Shown: positions 10,351-17,682 of the stretch, in pieces
Position numbering within the stretch: the stretch's first letter is position 1
Layout of the letters: every line of letters starts with the position of its first letter
Source: Streptomyces sp. Tu 3180
Lineage (GTDB): Bacteria; Actinomycetota; Actinomycetes; Streptomycetales; Streptomycetaceae
NCBI RefSeq assembly: GCF_009852415.1
Contig: NZ_WOXS01000002.1
Location: forward strand, 806,001 to 870,000
Direction: 5' to 3'
Length of the DNA: 64,000 bases
Notes under the pieces: model-generated
Told to the model about the DNA's origin: nothing
The model's database searches: none
Seen by the model: only the letters and a program-made list of their open reading frames with translations
Translations under genes and position numbers: made by a program

Positions 10351-11261
10351 CGGGCCGCTCCGGCGGGGGTGCGGTCGAGGAAGAAGTGGGCGTAGGGCAC
10401 GGTCCACACGGACGCGTGGCCGATGCGGTGACCGGTGTAGCCGTCGTCCCCGTAGGCGGTGCCGTGGTCGGAGCAGACGATGGCGAAACAGCGGCGCCGG
10501 CTGCTCGCGGCGGCGAACAGCCGGCCGATGTGCCGGTCGACGTACTCCAGGGCGGCGGCGTGCGTCTCCCGGGTGTCGCCGTCCTCGCGGGTCGCGCCGG
10601 GCCGGTGGAACCAGTTGGGCTGGTGCAGGGCGGCGACGTTGACGAAGAGGAACAGGCGCTGTTCGTGGGGCAGTTCGCGTACGACGTGTTCCGCACGGGC
10701 CACCTGCGCCTCGAACGAGGTGGGCGAGGCGACGCCGAACTCCGGTTCCCAGTGGGATTCCTGGAAGAGCCCGGGCAGGACCGAGCCGAGCGGGCCCTGC
10801 TTGTTGAAGAAGCCGACCCCGCCGACGCACACCGTGCGGTAGCCCTCCTTCGCGAGGCCGGAGACCAGGTCCGGGGTGTCGTGGACGAAGGTCCCCCCGG
10901 CCGTGGTCTCGCTGCCGGCGAAGCGGGCGGCGAACAGGCGCGGATGCGGGCCGGGCGTGACGGGGGTCGGCAGGAAGCCGGCGAAGATCGCCTGGTGCGA
11001 GGCGTAGGTGAAGCTGCCCGGGGCGTGCCGCTTCTCCCAGCGCCCGCCGGGCAGGTGGCGGGCCAGGTTCGGGATGCGGCCGGCGGCGGCGAGTTCGGCG
11101 GCGACGTCGTGACGCAGCGTGTCGAGGGTGACGAGCAGGATGTCGTGGCTGCCGACGATCTCGTTCATGTCCGGGGTGACGGACTCGTCCCCGTCCCGAC
11201 GGCCCGGTGCGGGTGCGCCGGGGACGGGCTGCGTCGAGGCGGGCGGTTCAGGCGCTGACAT
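10347..11261 (-). CDS. STM4013/SEN3800-family hydrolase, sulfatase-like (304 aa)
   Basis: An alkaline-phosphatase-superfamily protein. The N-terminal HDILLVTLDTLRHDVAAEL places the first metal Asp and the nucleophile position in LDTLRHD, where Thr replaces the sulfatase Cys/Ser, as in phosphohydrolases or phosphonate hydrolases. The C-terminal CSDHGTAYGDDGYTGHRIGHASV supplies the DHG metal ligands and a second His pair. ATG 11261 follows GGGGAG; a shorter start at 11168 (MNEIVGSHDI) would better fit the usual family N-terminus. No signal peptide, so it acts in the cytoplasm. Confidence 0.85.
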   Translation of the reverse strand: MSAPEPPASTQPVPGAPAPGRRDGDESVTPDMNEIVGSHDILLVTLDTLRHDVAAELAAAGRIPNLARHLPGGRWEKRHAPGSFTYASHQAIFAGFLPTPVTPGPHPRLFAARFAGSETTAGGTFVHDTPDLVSGLAKEGYRTVCVGGVGFFNKQGPLGSVLPGLFQESHWEPEFGVASPTSFEAQVARAEHVVRELPHEQRLFLFVNVAALHQPNWFHRPGATREDGDTRETHAAALEYVDRHIGRLFAAASSRRRCFAIVCSDHGTAYGDDGYTGHRIGHASVWTVPYAHFFLDRTPAGAAR

Positions 11262-12423
11262 GGGTGCTCCCCGTTCTGTGCAAGTGGTGCGGGTGGGACG
11301 AGTCGGCGGCGCGGCGCAGGACCGCCGCGACCTGGGCCGCGTAGGTGTCGAGGCCCTCCGCCCCGCTGCCCGGCAGTCCCGTGAGGCGGGGCAGCAGGTC
11401 ACCGAAGGCGTTGACCTCGCCGACCGCGAACCGCCGCCAGCCGACGGCCGGGAGCAGGTCGACACCCACGCACAGGGTGCGCGGGAAGCAGGCCGCCGCG
11501 CGCTCGCACACGGCGAGGACGTCCGCCCAGTGGGCACCGGCCGCCTCGACGGCGTCGCGCGCCGCGTCGAGGTCGCCGCGGCTGCCGCCGAGGTGGAGGT
11601 TGGTCAGCGGTGAGCCGCTGGTGCGCACGACGGCGTGGGTGGCGCGGCCGGCCACCACCACGACCCGCAGATCGGCGGCGCGCCCCCGCTGGGAGGCCTT
11701 GGGGAGCCAGCGTTCGAGGTGGAGGCCGTCCGGGGCGAGCGTGTCCACGATGGCGGCGATGTCCCGCTCCCGCTCGTAGCGGCGCACCGCGAGGGAGTTG
11801 AACAGCCGTCCGTCCGCGGTGAGTTCGACGGAGGTGGTGGCCCGGATGCGGCCGCTGCCCGACGCCTCCACGGCGAGCACGCCGGAGGCCGAGGAGCCGT
11901 GCGCGAGCTTGACGAAGAGCCTCGGCATGCGGTGGTCGCGCATGACGGTGCGCACGTCGTCCCAGCCGGTCACCCGTGCGGCGCCGGGCCCGGAGGTGGG
12001 TGAGTACGGCACGGGGACGTCCACCGCGGCCAGGGCCGCGTGGCAGCGCCGCTTGTCGAACAGGACGGCCAGTTCGTCCGCGTCGTCGAGGCGGACCCCG
12101 CCCCGCAGGCCGCGCAGCGCCCGTGTGAACCGCGCGTACCAGAGCGCCGAGCCCTCGACCCTGGTGGGGTCCTGGACGCCGCGCAGCAACCGGTCGACCC
12201 CGGGATGCTCACCGGGCGAGTCGAGCCGGACGACCTCGTCGGCGGCGAACCCGGCTCCGCCCGAGCGCAGGACCTCCTCCCAGGCCACGACGCGCGGCGC
12301 GGGCAGCCCGGCCGCGCGGACGGCGTCGGCGAAGAGCGTCACCCTGCGGTTGTCCGGGTTGCCGACGACGGCGAAGCGCGGTGCCGGGGCGGCCGGCGCC
12401 GGGTCACTCGCCGACCGCGACAT
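11248..12423 (-). CDS. STM4014-family protein, ATP-grasp-like (391 aa)
   Basis: The sequence has ATP-grasp character: RLFVKLAHGSSASGVLAVE looks like the ATP-binding Lys and flexible glycine loop, HLERWLPKASQRGRAADLRVVV the following strand, and GVDLLPAVGWRRFAVGEVNAFGDLLPRL the metal-binding Asp/Glu/Asn end of the fold. The N-terminal FAVVGNPDNRRVTLFADAVRAAG is a preATP-grasp-like beginning. Such enzymes join a carboxylate to an amine or thiol at the cost of ATP, so a ligase step in the same pathway as the two radical SAM proteins is likely. It overlaps both neighbours (20 bp and 14 bp). A GGAGG site lies 6 nt before its ATG. Confidence 0.82.
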   Translation of the reverse strand: MSRSASDPAPAAPAPRFAVVGNPDNRRVTLFADAVRAAGLPAPRVVAWEEVLRSGGAGFAADEVVRLDSPGEHPGVDRLLRGVQDPTRVEGSALWYARFTRALRGLRGGVRLDDADELAVLFDKRRCHAALAAVDVPVPYSPTSGPGAARVTGWDDVRTVMRDHRMPRLFVKLAHGSSASGVLAVEASGSGRIRATTSVELTADGRLFNSLAVRRYERERDIAAIVDTLAPDGLHLERWLPKASQRGRAADLRVVVVAGRATHAVVRTSGSPLTNLHLGGSRGDLDAARDAVEAAGAHWADVLAVCERAAACFPRTLCVGVDLLPAVGWRRFAVGEVNAFGDLLPRLTGLPGSGAEGLDTYAAQVAAVLRRAADSSHPHHLHRTGSTHVSA

Positions 12424-13342
12424 AGCGCGCCTCCGGCCGGTGCGTGCGACGGCGGGCGGGGGTGAGGTCCAGGTCCGGGACGTGCGGTCCCAGTGCCCCG
12501 CGCACGCGGCGGACCATCTCCTCGCTCATGAAGTGGTGCCCGAGGCCGAGCGCCCGCAGATGGGTCAGCGGCTGCCCCGAGAGCAGCGCGGCTCCCCCGT
12601 CGTCGCCGAGGGCGCCCATGGACAGGTCGAGGGAGTCCAGGCCCGCGACGACGGGCGCGGCGGCCACGGCGGCGGCGATCCCGTCCTGGATGTCGCTGTT
12701 GCGCAGGCCGAGGTGGAGCAGCCCGGGGCTGCGGTCCAGCGCGGCCAGGAGGGCCCGGACGTCGTCGACGGTGCAGTCGCCGCCGTACCAGGCGGTGCCC
12801 AGCCACAGCTCCAGGTGGCGCAGGGCGGGCAGGTCGCAGGCGGCCAGGGCGCGCACCGGCTCGGGGGGCAGGCCGCCGGACTCGACGCGCAGCACGCGCA
12901 GCGCCTCGTGCCGCAGGGGCTCGACCACCAGGCCCTCGGCGCCGCGCACGCCGAGCTCGCGCAGTCCCGGCCAGGCGCGCAGCACGCGGCTGACGTCGCC
13001 CTGCCTGATCCAGGAGATCTCCGTCTCCTCCGACACGACGTCCGCGAGGAACACCGCCCGCAGCCCCGGGAACCGGTGTGCCTCGGCCGTGAGCAGGTCG
13101 AGGACGGGACCGATCCCGTGCTCGTCCCACTCCTGCCACCAGGCGCCGACGACCAGGGCCACGACCTCGTCGGTGCGGACCCGGTCCAGGAACGAGCCCC
13201 ACCGCTCCTCGAACGGGATCTCCCATTCGGCCGACAGCCGCCAGGCGACCGAGGCGGGAGCGGGGAGCCGCGGGCCGGCGCCGTCGAAGAGGTGCACGGG
13301 CAGGCCGTGGAAGTGCGTCAGGTGGGAAGGGTAGTGGCCCAC
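12404..13342 (-). CDS. STM4015-family leucine-rich-repeat protein, copy 1 (312 aa)
   Basis: GTG start at 13342 with GGGGGAG upstream. Leucine-rich repeats run over the C-terminal two-thirds (GLRELGVRGAEGLVVEPLRH; LRHLELWLGTAWYGG; GLLHLGLRNSDIQDGIAAA; GLDSLDLSMGALGDDGGAAL; HLRALGLGHHFMSEEMVRRV), the ribonuclease-inhibitor-like type. No signal peptide or enzyme motif. It probably binds a partner or substrate for the neighbouring radical SAM enzymes. The conserved DLSMGxLxDDGxAALLxGQPLTHL block is shared with the adjacent paralogue. Confidence 0.85.
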   Translation of the reverse strand: MGHYPSHLTHFHGLPVHLFDGAGPRLPAPASVAWRLSAEWEIPFEERWGSFLDRVRTDEVVALVVGAWWQEWDEHGIGPVLDLLTAEAHRFPGLRAVFLADVVSEETEISWIRQGDVSRVLRAWPGLRELGVRGAEGLVVEPLRHEALRVLRVESGGLPPEPVRALAACDLPALRHLELWLGTAWYGGDCTVDDVRALLAALDRSPGLLHLGLRNSDIQDGIAAAVAAAPVVAGLDSLDLSMGALGDDGGAALLSGQPLTHLRALGLGHHFMSEEMVRRVRGALGPHVPDLDLTPARRRTHRPEARYVAVGE

Positions 13343-13349
13343 GCGGTGC

Positions 13350-14306
13350 TCACTCCCCCACGGCGACGTAGCGGTGGACGGTGCCGTCGTCGTCCTCGTC
13401 CCAGTCGGCGTCGTCCTGGTCGAGGTCCACCTCGACGCCCGCGGGTTCCAGCGTCTCGCGGATGCGCCGCCGGAGTTCCTCGCCGATGTAGTGGTGGTGC
13501 AGGTCCAGCTTCCTGAGGTGGGTCAGCGGCTGGCCGCCGAGGAGGGCGGCGGCGCCGTCGTCGCTCAGGGTGCCCATGGACAGGTCGAGCACGTCGAGCC
13601 GGGCGACCACCGCGGCCGACGCCACGGCGGCGGCGACCTCGTCCTGGATCTCGCTGTTGCGCAGGGCCAGGTGCCGCAGCCGGGGCAGCCGGGTCCCGGA
13701 CAGGATCGGCTCCAGGTCGGCGACCTCGCTGTCGGCGCCGTACCAGGAGGTGCCGAGCCACAGGTCGAGGTGTTCCAGGGCGGGCAGTTCGCTGGCCCCG
13801 ACGCCGCGGACGACCTCCGCCGGGAGGCCGCCGGCCTCCACGACCAGCTTGCGCAGCCCGTCGTGGCGCAGGGCGGGGAACCGGAGCCCCTGGCCGCCGC
13901 GCACGCCGAACTCCTCCAGTCCGGGGAAGCCGGCCAGCAGCGGTGCGACGTCGCCCTGGGTGATCCAGGAGATCTCGCACTCCTCGAACACGATGTCCCC
14001 GAGGAACACCGCGCGCAGGGCGGGCAGCCGGTCGCGCGCGGCCACCAGCGCCTCGACGACGTCGGAGGGGGCGGAGTCGTACGCGTCCTCCCAGACGCCG
14101 ACGATCAGGGCGCGGACCCGCGTGGTGTCGACCGCGGAGCAGAAGCGGGCGAAGACCTCCGTCCACGAGTTCTCGGCGTCGTACGTCACGGCGGCGATCC
14201 GCCAGGCCACGGCGTCGGGTTCGGGCAGCTCGACCGCCTCGCCGGACCCGGGGAAGGTGAAGGCGGGGAGGCCGTGGAACTCCTCGAGGTGGTCACCGAT
14301 GGTCAT
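13350..14306 (-). CDS. STM4015-family leucine-rich-repeat protein, copy 2 (318 aa)
   Basis: First gene of the leftward operon; AGGAG lies about 8 nt before ATG 14306. It is a clear paralogue of the next gene, 7 bp downstream: both begin with a HxxxFHGLP motif, share EISWIxQGDV and DLSMGxLxDDGxAALLxGQPLTHLR, and end RYVAVGE. The main difference is an acidic insert before the C-terminus (DLDQDDADWDEDDDGTV). Tandem duplication followed by divergence is the simplest reading; the two may form a heterodimeric scaffold or recognise different partners. Confidence 0.85.
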   Translation of the reverse strand: MTIGDHLEEFHGLPAFTFPGSGEAVELPEPDAVAWRIAAVTYDAENSWTEVFARFCSAVDTTRVRALIVGVWEDAYDSAPSDVVEALVAARDRLPALRAVFLGDIVFEECEISWITQGDVAPLLAGFPGLEEFGVRGGQGLRFPALRHDGLRKLVVEAGGLPAEVVRGVGASELPALEHLDLWLGTSWYGADSEVADLEPILSGTRLPRLRHLALRNSEIQDEVAAAVASAAVVARLDVLDLSMGTLSDDGAAALLGGQPLTHLRKLDLHHHYIGEELRRRIRETLEPAGVEVDLDQDDADWDEDDDGTVHRYVAVGE

Positions 14307-14524
14307 GCGGGCTGCTCCTGTCGTGCGGCGGGAGGGACGGTGCGCGTGCGGAGCCGTCACGGAGCACGGAGGTGCGGGCCGTTCGGCGGGGCGTGCAGCA
14401 GTTCTACCAACAGCGACCGACAACGCCCGTCGGCGGGTGGCGGTGACGGTCCGTTGTCAGTGGCGGCTCGTACCGTCTGCGCATGGACTCCGGAGCGCCG
14501 TGCGCCGGAGCGGAGGGGAGAGCC

Positions 14525-14851
14525 ATGTACCGGCAGGGAGACGTGCTGATCGTGCCCGTCGCGGACGAGGCGGTGCCGTCCCACGTCCCGGACGCGCCCA
14601 AGGAGCCGCGCGACGCCCGGGGGCGGCTCGTGCTGGCCCTGGGGGAGGTCACCGGGCACGCCCACGCGGTGCTCGGCCGGGGCGAACTCGTGCGCGAGCC
14701 GGGCCCCTTCGGGCCGTTCCTGCTGCACCTGCCCGAGGGCGGCCGGGTGGTCCACGAGGAGCACGCCTCGATCGCGCTGCCCGAGGGGTGGTACCGCGTG
14801 ATCCGGCAGCGGGAGTACGTCCCCGGTTCGGTGCGGCTGGTGGCCGACTGA
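14525..14851 (+). CDS. Small conserved protein with TGHAHA motif, partner of DUF6745 (108 aa)
   Basis: ATG 14525 follows GGAGGGGAGAGCC. The protein begins MYRQGDVLIVPV and carries EVTGHAHAVLGRGEL in the middle and HEEHASIALPEGWYRVIRQREY near the end. The conserved His pairs (GHAHA, HEEH) could bind a metal. Similar short proteins are found beside DUF6745 proteins, as here: the DUF6745 gene starts 55 bp downstream on the same strand. Function unknown. The pair diverges from the STM4015 operon across about 218 bp of intergenic DNA. Confidence 0.75.
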   Translation: MYRQGDVLIVPVADEAVPSHVPDAPKEPRDARGRLVLALGEVTGHAHAVLGRGELVREPGPFGPFLLHLPEGGRVVHEEHASIALPEGWYRVIRQREYVPGSVRLVAD

Positions 14852-14906
14852 CGGGCCCGGCGGCCGGACGAGGGACGAACCGAACACAGGACAGGGGACG
14901 TTGACG

Positions 14907-15974
14907 ATGACGCTCACGCAGGAGAGCGGTGCGGTGGCCGGGACCGGCGGCTTCGGGGACGGGACGGGGGCGGACCGGACGGGACGCTGGCGCGCGTGGG
15001 CCGCGGCCGCCGTGCCCGCCGACCGTGCCGCGGCGCAGGAGGGCGTGCGGGCGGCGTACCGCAGCGCCGGGCTGGCCGAGCCGGAGCGCGTGGTCTGGGC
15101 CGGGTCGCCGCGCGAGGCCGTGACGCTGATACGGCAGGGCACGGACTTCGGGGCGAGCGTGCGCGAGGCGGTGCGCACGGCGCCGTGGGCGGCCGAACGC
15201 CGCCGGCTGCACGAGGAGTTGGGCGCGGCGGGCTGGTCCCGGCACTGGGCGCGGACCGGCGGGGCCCTGTGGGACACCACGCAGGCGCTGGTGGACCGGA
15301 TCCGCACCGGGGTGCTCGACGACCTCGCCGCGGACGGCCGGGCCGCCCGCACCGGGACACGGCTGATCCTGCTGGACGCGCTGCTGGGGCAGCACGACGC
15401 GCCGTGGCTGGCCGCCCTGCACACCGACGGCTCCCCGCTGGACGGACTGGCCCAGGTGTGCCGCAGCGCCGGCTGGTGGTGGCCGTTCGAGAAGGTGGCG
15501 GTGGTGTGCGAACGCCCCGTCGCGCTGCACCGGGACGAGGCCGGCCGGCTCGACCGCGGCGACGGCCCGGCCCTGGAGTTCCCCGACGGCTTCGCCCTGT
15601 GCGCCTGGCGCGGCATGCCGGTGCCGCGCGCCTTCCTGGAGGAGCTGCGCACCCTCACGCCGGAGCGGATCCGGGCCGAGGAGAACGCCGAGCTGCGGCG
15701 GGTGATGCTCGAGCACTACGGCTACGACCGCTACCTGGCCGACTCCGGAGCCCGGCCGGTGCACCGGGACGGCACGGGCACGCTCTGGCGCATCGAACTG
15801 GACGGCGACGAGCCGGTCGTCATGGTCGAGGTCCTCAACTCCACGCCCGAACCGGACGGCACCCGGCGCACGTACTGGCTCCGCGTGCCGCCGGACACGC
15901 GGACGGCGCGGGCGGGGGTGGCGTGGACGTTCGGTCTGGGACCGGAGGTGTACGAGCCGCTGGAGGAGACGTGA
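14907..15974 (+). CDS. DUF6745-domain protein (355 aa)
   Basis: Start set at ATG 14907 because AGGGG sits about 9 nt upstream; a TTG two codons earlier is too close to it. The typical DUF6745 block is visible: GWWWPFEKVAVVCERPVALHRD, then GPALEFPDGFALCAWRGMPVPR, and later LMRRVMLEHYGYDRYL-like residues and TGTLWRIELDGDEPVVMVEV. The domain is often found with leucine-rich-repeat proteins, and two STM4015 LRR genes lie directly opposite. No catalytic motif or signal peptide. A role in the same uncharacterised system is plausible but unproven. Confidence 0.8.
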   Translation: MTLTQESGAVAGTGGFGDGTGADRTGRWRAWAAAAVPADRAAAQEGVRAAYRSAGLAEPERVVWAGSPREAVTLIRQGTDFGASVREAVRTAPWAAERRRLHEELGAAGWSRHWARTGGALWDTTQALVDRIRTGVLDDLAADGRAARTGTRLILLDALLGQHDAPWLAALHTDGSPLDGLAQVCRSAGWWWPFEKVAVVCERPVALHRDEAGRLDRGDGPALEFPDGFALCAWRGMPVPRAFLEELRTLTPERIRAEENAELRRVMLEHYGYDRYLADSGARPVHRDGTGTLWRIELDGDEPVVMVEVLNSTPEPDGTRRTYWLRVPPDTRTARAGVAWTFGLGPEVYEPLEET

Positions 15975-16075
15975 GCCCGGCCGCGCACCCGCAGGGCTGA
16001 GTCCGCCCGCAGGGGGTAACCGGAGTACGTCAAGGACGCAGGACGCAAGTGGACACCACGGAAAGGGGCCGCGCC

Positions 16076-16225
16076 ATGCCGAGCATGATGGAGCGCATCA
16101 AGCAGTTCGCGAGGAGCCCTCAGGGACGGCGGACGGCCGAGCAGGTACGGCGGGCCGCGGCCGACCCGCGGCGCCGGGCCCAGGCCCAGCGTCTGCTGGG
16201 CAGGTTCCGCGGTGGCCACCGCTGA
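16076..16225 (+). CDS. Small basic conserved protein (49 aa)
   Basis: ATG 16076 follows GAAAGGGGCC. The peptide MPSMMERIKQFARSPQGRR continues with TAEQVRRAAADPRRRAQAQRLLGRF and is a single Arg-rich amphipathic helix. The motif (I/V)xQFxRSPQGRR...ADPR..A is recurrent in short Streptomyces proteins of unknown role. It ends 76 bp before the HATPase gene. Confidence 0.7.
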   Translation: MPSMMERIKQFARSPQGRRTAEQVRRAAADPRRRAQAQRLLGRFRGGHR

Positions 16226-16301
16226 CCCTCTCCGCTCCCCTCTCCGCGCGGTCCGGCACGCACATGCCCGGGCCGCGCGGCCGCGACCGGGAAGGACCAC
16301 C

Positions 16302-16724
16302 ATGAACGAATCGTCGGTCCGGGCCGTGGGCTGGGCACGCTCACTGCCCATGGACCGCGGGGTGAAGGCGGCCCGGGACTGGGCGCGCGAGCACCTCGAC
16401 GCGCTGGGCTGGACCACCACCGCCCCCGAGACGGCGGACGCCGTGCTGCTGACCGTCTCGGAGCTCGTCACCAACGCGCACACCCACGCCCGCAGCGCCG
16501 CACAGTTGATCATGTCGTGGGACAACAGCTGCCTGCACATATCGGTGCACGACACCTCCACCACCCTGCCGACGCCCCGGGGGCCGAGCACCGAACGCGT
16601 CGGCGGACGCGGCATGTTCCTGGTCGACGCCCTGGCCGACGACTGGGAGGCCCGCCCGTGCCCCCACGGCAAGACCGTCACCGCCTGCTTCCGGGGGCCC
16701 GGGGAGGAGGGCACGCCGCACTGA
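16302..16724 (+). CDS. HATPase anti-sigma-factor-like serine kinase (140 aa)
   Basis: Start MNESSVRAVG at 16302 after GAAGGACC; an upstream in-frame ATG at 16212 lies inside the preceding gene. The protein is a GHKL-type ATPase like RsbW/SpoIIAB: N-box SELVTNAHTHARSAAQ, G1 VHDTSTTLP, G2 VGGRGMFLVDALADDW, and a final GKTVTACF strand. Such kinases bind and block a sigma factor or phosphorylate a STAS antagonist. A SpoIIE-type phosphatase and a STAS protein lie 1-4 kb downstream, completing a partner-switching set, though here the STAS lacks the usual phosphoserine. Confidence 0.88.
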   Translation: MNESSVRAVGWARSLPMDRGVKAARDWAREHLDALGWTTTAPETADAVLLTVSELVTNAHTHARSAAQLIMSWDNSCLHISVHDTSTTLPTPRGPSTERVGGRGMFLVDALADDWEARPCPHGKTVTACFRGPGEEGTPH

Positions 16725-16799
16725 CCGTCCCCCGTGCACGGGGGACGGCCGCCCCGCCCTACGATCGGTCGGTCCGCCCCTCGCAAGGAGCCCAGCACG

Positions 16800-17480
16800 G
16801 TGACCGCCGTTCTCCCCCAGCCCCGCACCGCCCCGGGGCTGCCGCACCCGCGGCGCCTGACCCGCGTCGAGAACGGCGAGCGGCTGCACTCGCTGCTCTG
16901 GACCGCGGGGCCCGGCAGGCGGATGATCAGCAGCGCGGTGCTGGGCGGAGGCATCGGCGAGCGCGCCTGGGTCCTCAACGCCCAGGTCACCCACGGCTAC
17001 CGGCGCACCGACCCCGACCGGCACCTCGCCGGCCTCGCCGCCGCCGCGGGTGCGCGGGGCCCCGGGGTGGGGCTGATGACGGCGGCGGACGTCTCGGCGT
17101 ACGCGCACGCGCGAGACGCGGGCGTGGACGCCTTCGTCACGGCGGGCGTCGAGGTGCGCGGCTGGGCCGCACGGCCCGACGAGGGCACGAGCGGATCCCA
17201 GGCGCCGGGCACGATCAACATCGTCGTCGCCCTGCCCGTGGCACTCACCGACGCCGCGCTGGTCAACGCGGTGGCCACCGCCACGGAGGCGAAGGTGCAG
17301 GCCCTGGTGGAGGCCGGTCACGACTGCTCCGGCACTCCCACCGACGCGGTGTGCGTCACCGCTCGCGCTCCCGGCCCGGGCGAGGAGGAGCACGCCTTCG
17401 CGGGGCCCCGTTCCCTGTGGGGGGCACGGCTGGCGCGCGCCGTCCACCGCGCCGTGCGCGAGGCCGCGGCCGCGCCCTGA
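16800..17480 (+). CDS. cbiZ: Adenosylcobinamide amidohydrolase (226 aa)
   Basis: GTG 16800 after GCAAGGAGCCC. The protein matches CbiZ: MISSAVLGGGIGERAWVLNAQV, then a VTHGYRRTDPDRHLAGLAAA segment, and late INIVVALPVALTDAALVNAVATATEAKVQAL and SGTPTDAVCV motifs. CbiZ cleaves the aminopropanol arm of adenosylcobinamide to adenosylcobyric acid, so that scavenged corrinoids can be rebuilt to cobalamin. Its place between an anti-sigma-like kinase and a phosphatase/cobalamin-binding operon suggests cobalamin supply for the sensor encoded downstream, although CbiZ genes also occur alone. Confidence 0.9.
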   Translation: MTAVLPQPRTAPGLPHPRRLTRVENGERLHSLLWTAGPGRRMISSAVLGGGIGERAWVLNAQVTHGYRRTDPDRHLAGLAAAAGARGPGVGLMTAADVSAYAHARDAGVDAFVTAGVEVRGWAARPDEGTSGSQAPGTINIVVALPVALTDAALVNAVATATEAKVQALVEAGHDCSGTPTDAVCVTARAPGPGEEEHAFAGPRSLWGARLARAVHRAVREAAAAP

Positions 17481-17682
17481 TCCCGGCCGTCCGTGGCGCA
17501 CGTCACGCCGCGTGCGGCGGGAGCCCGGCGTGGTGCGCGGGTTCCGGGGTACACAGCCGGCCTGCGGTGCGCGTCGCCGGCCGGGGCGGGTTGCTTCACG
17601 GGCACGGATGGGGGACGGTTGCCGCTGGACACTTTTTCCGGCCAGAGAGGTGGTGGGGTGCGCACGGCGCGTGCCTCCGCTT

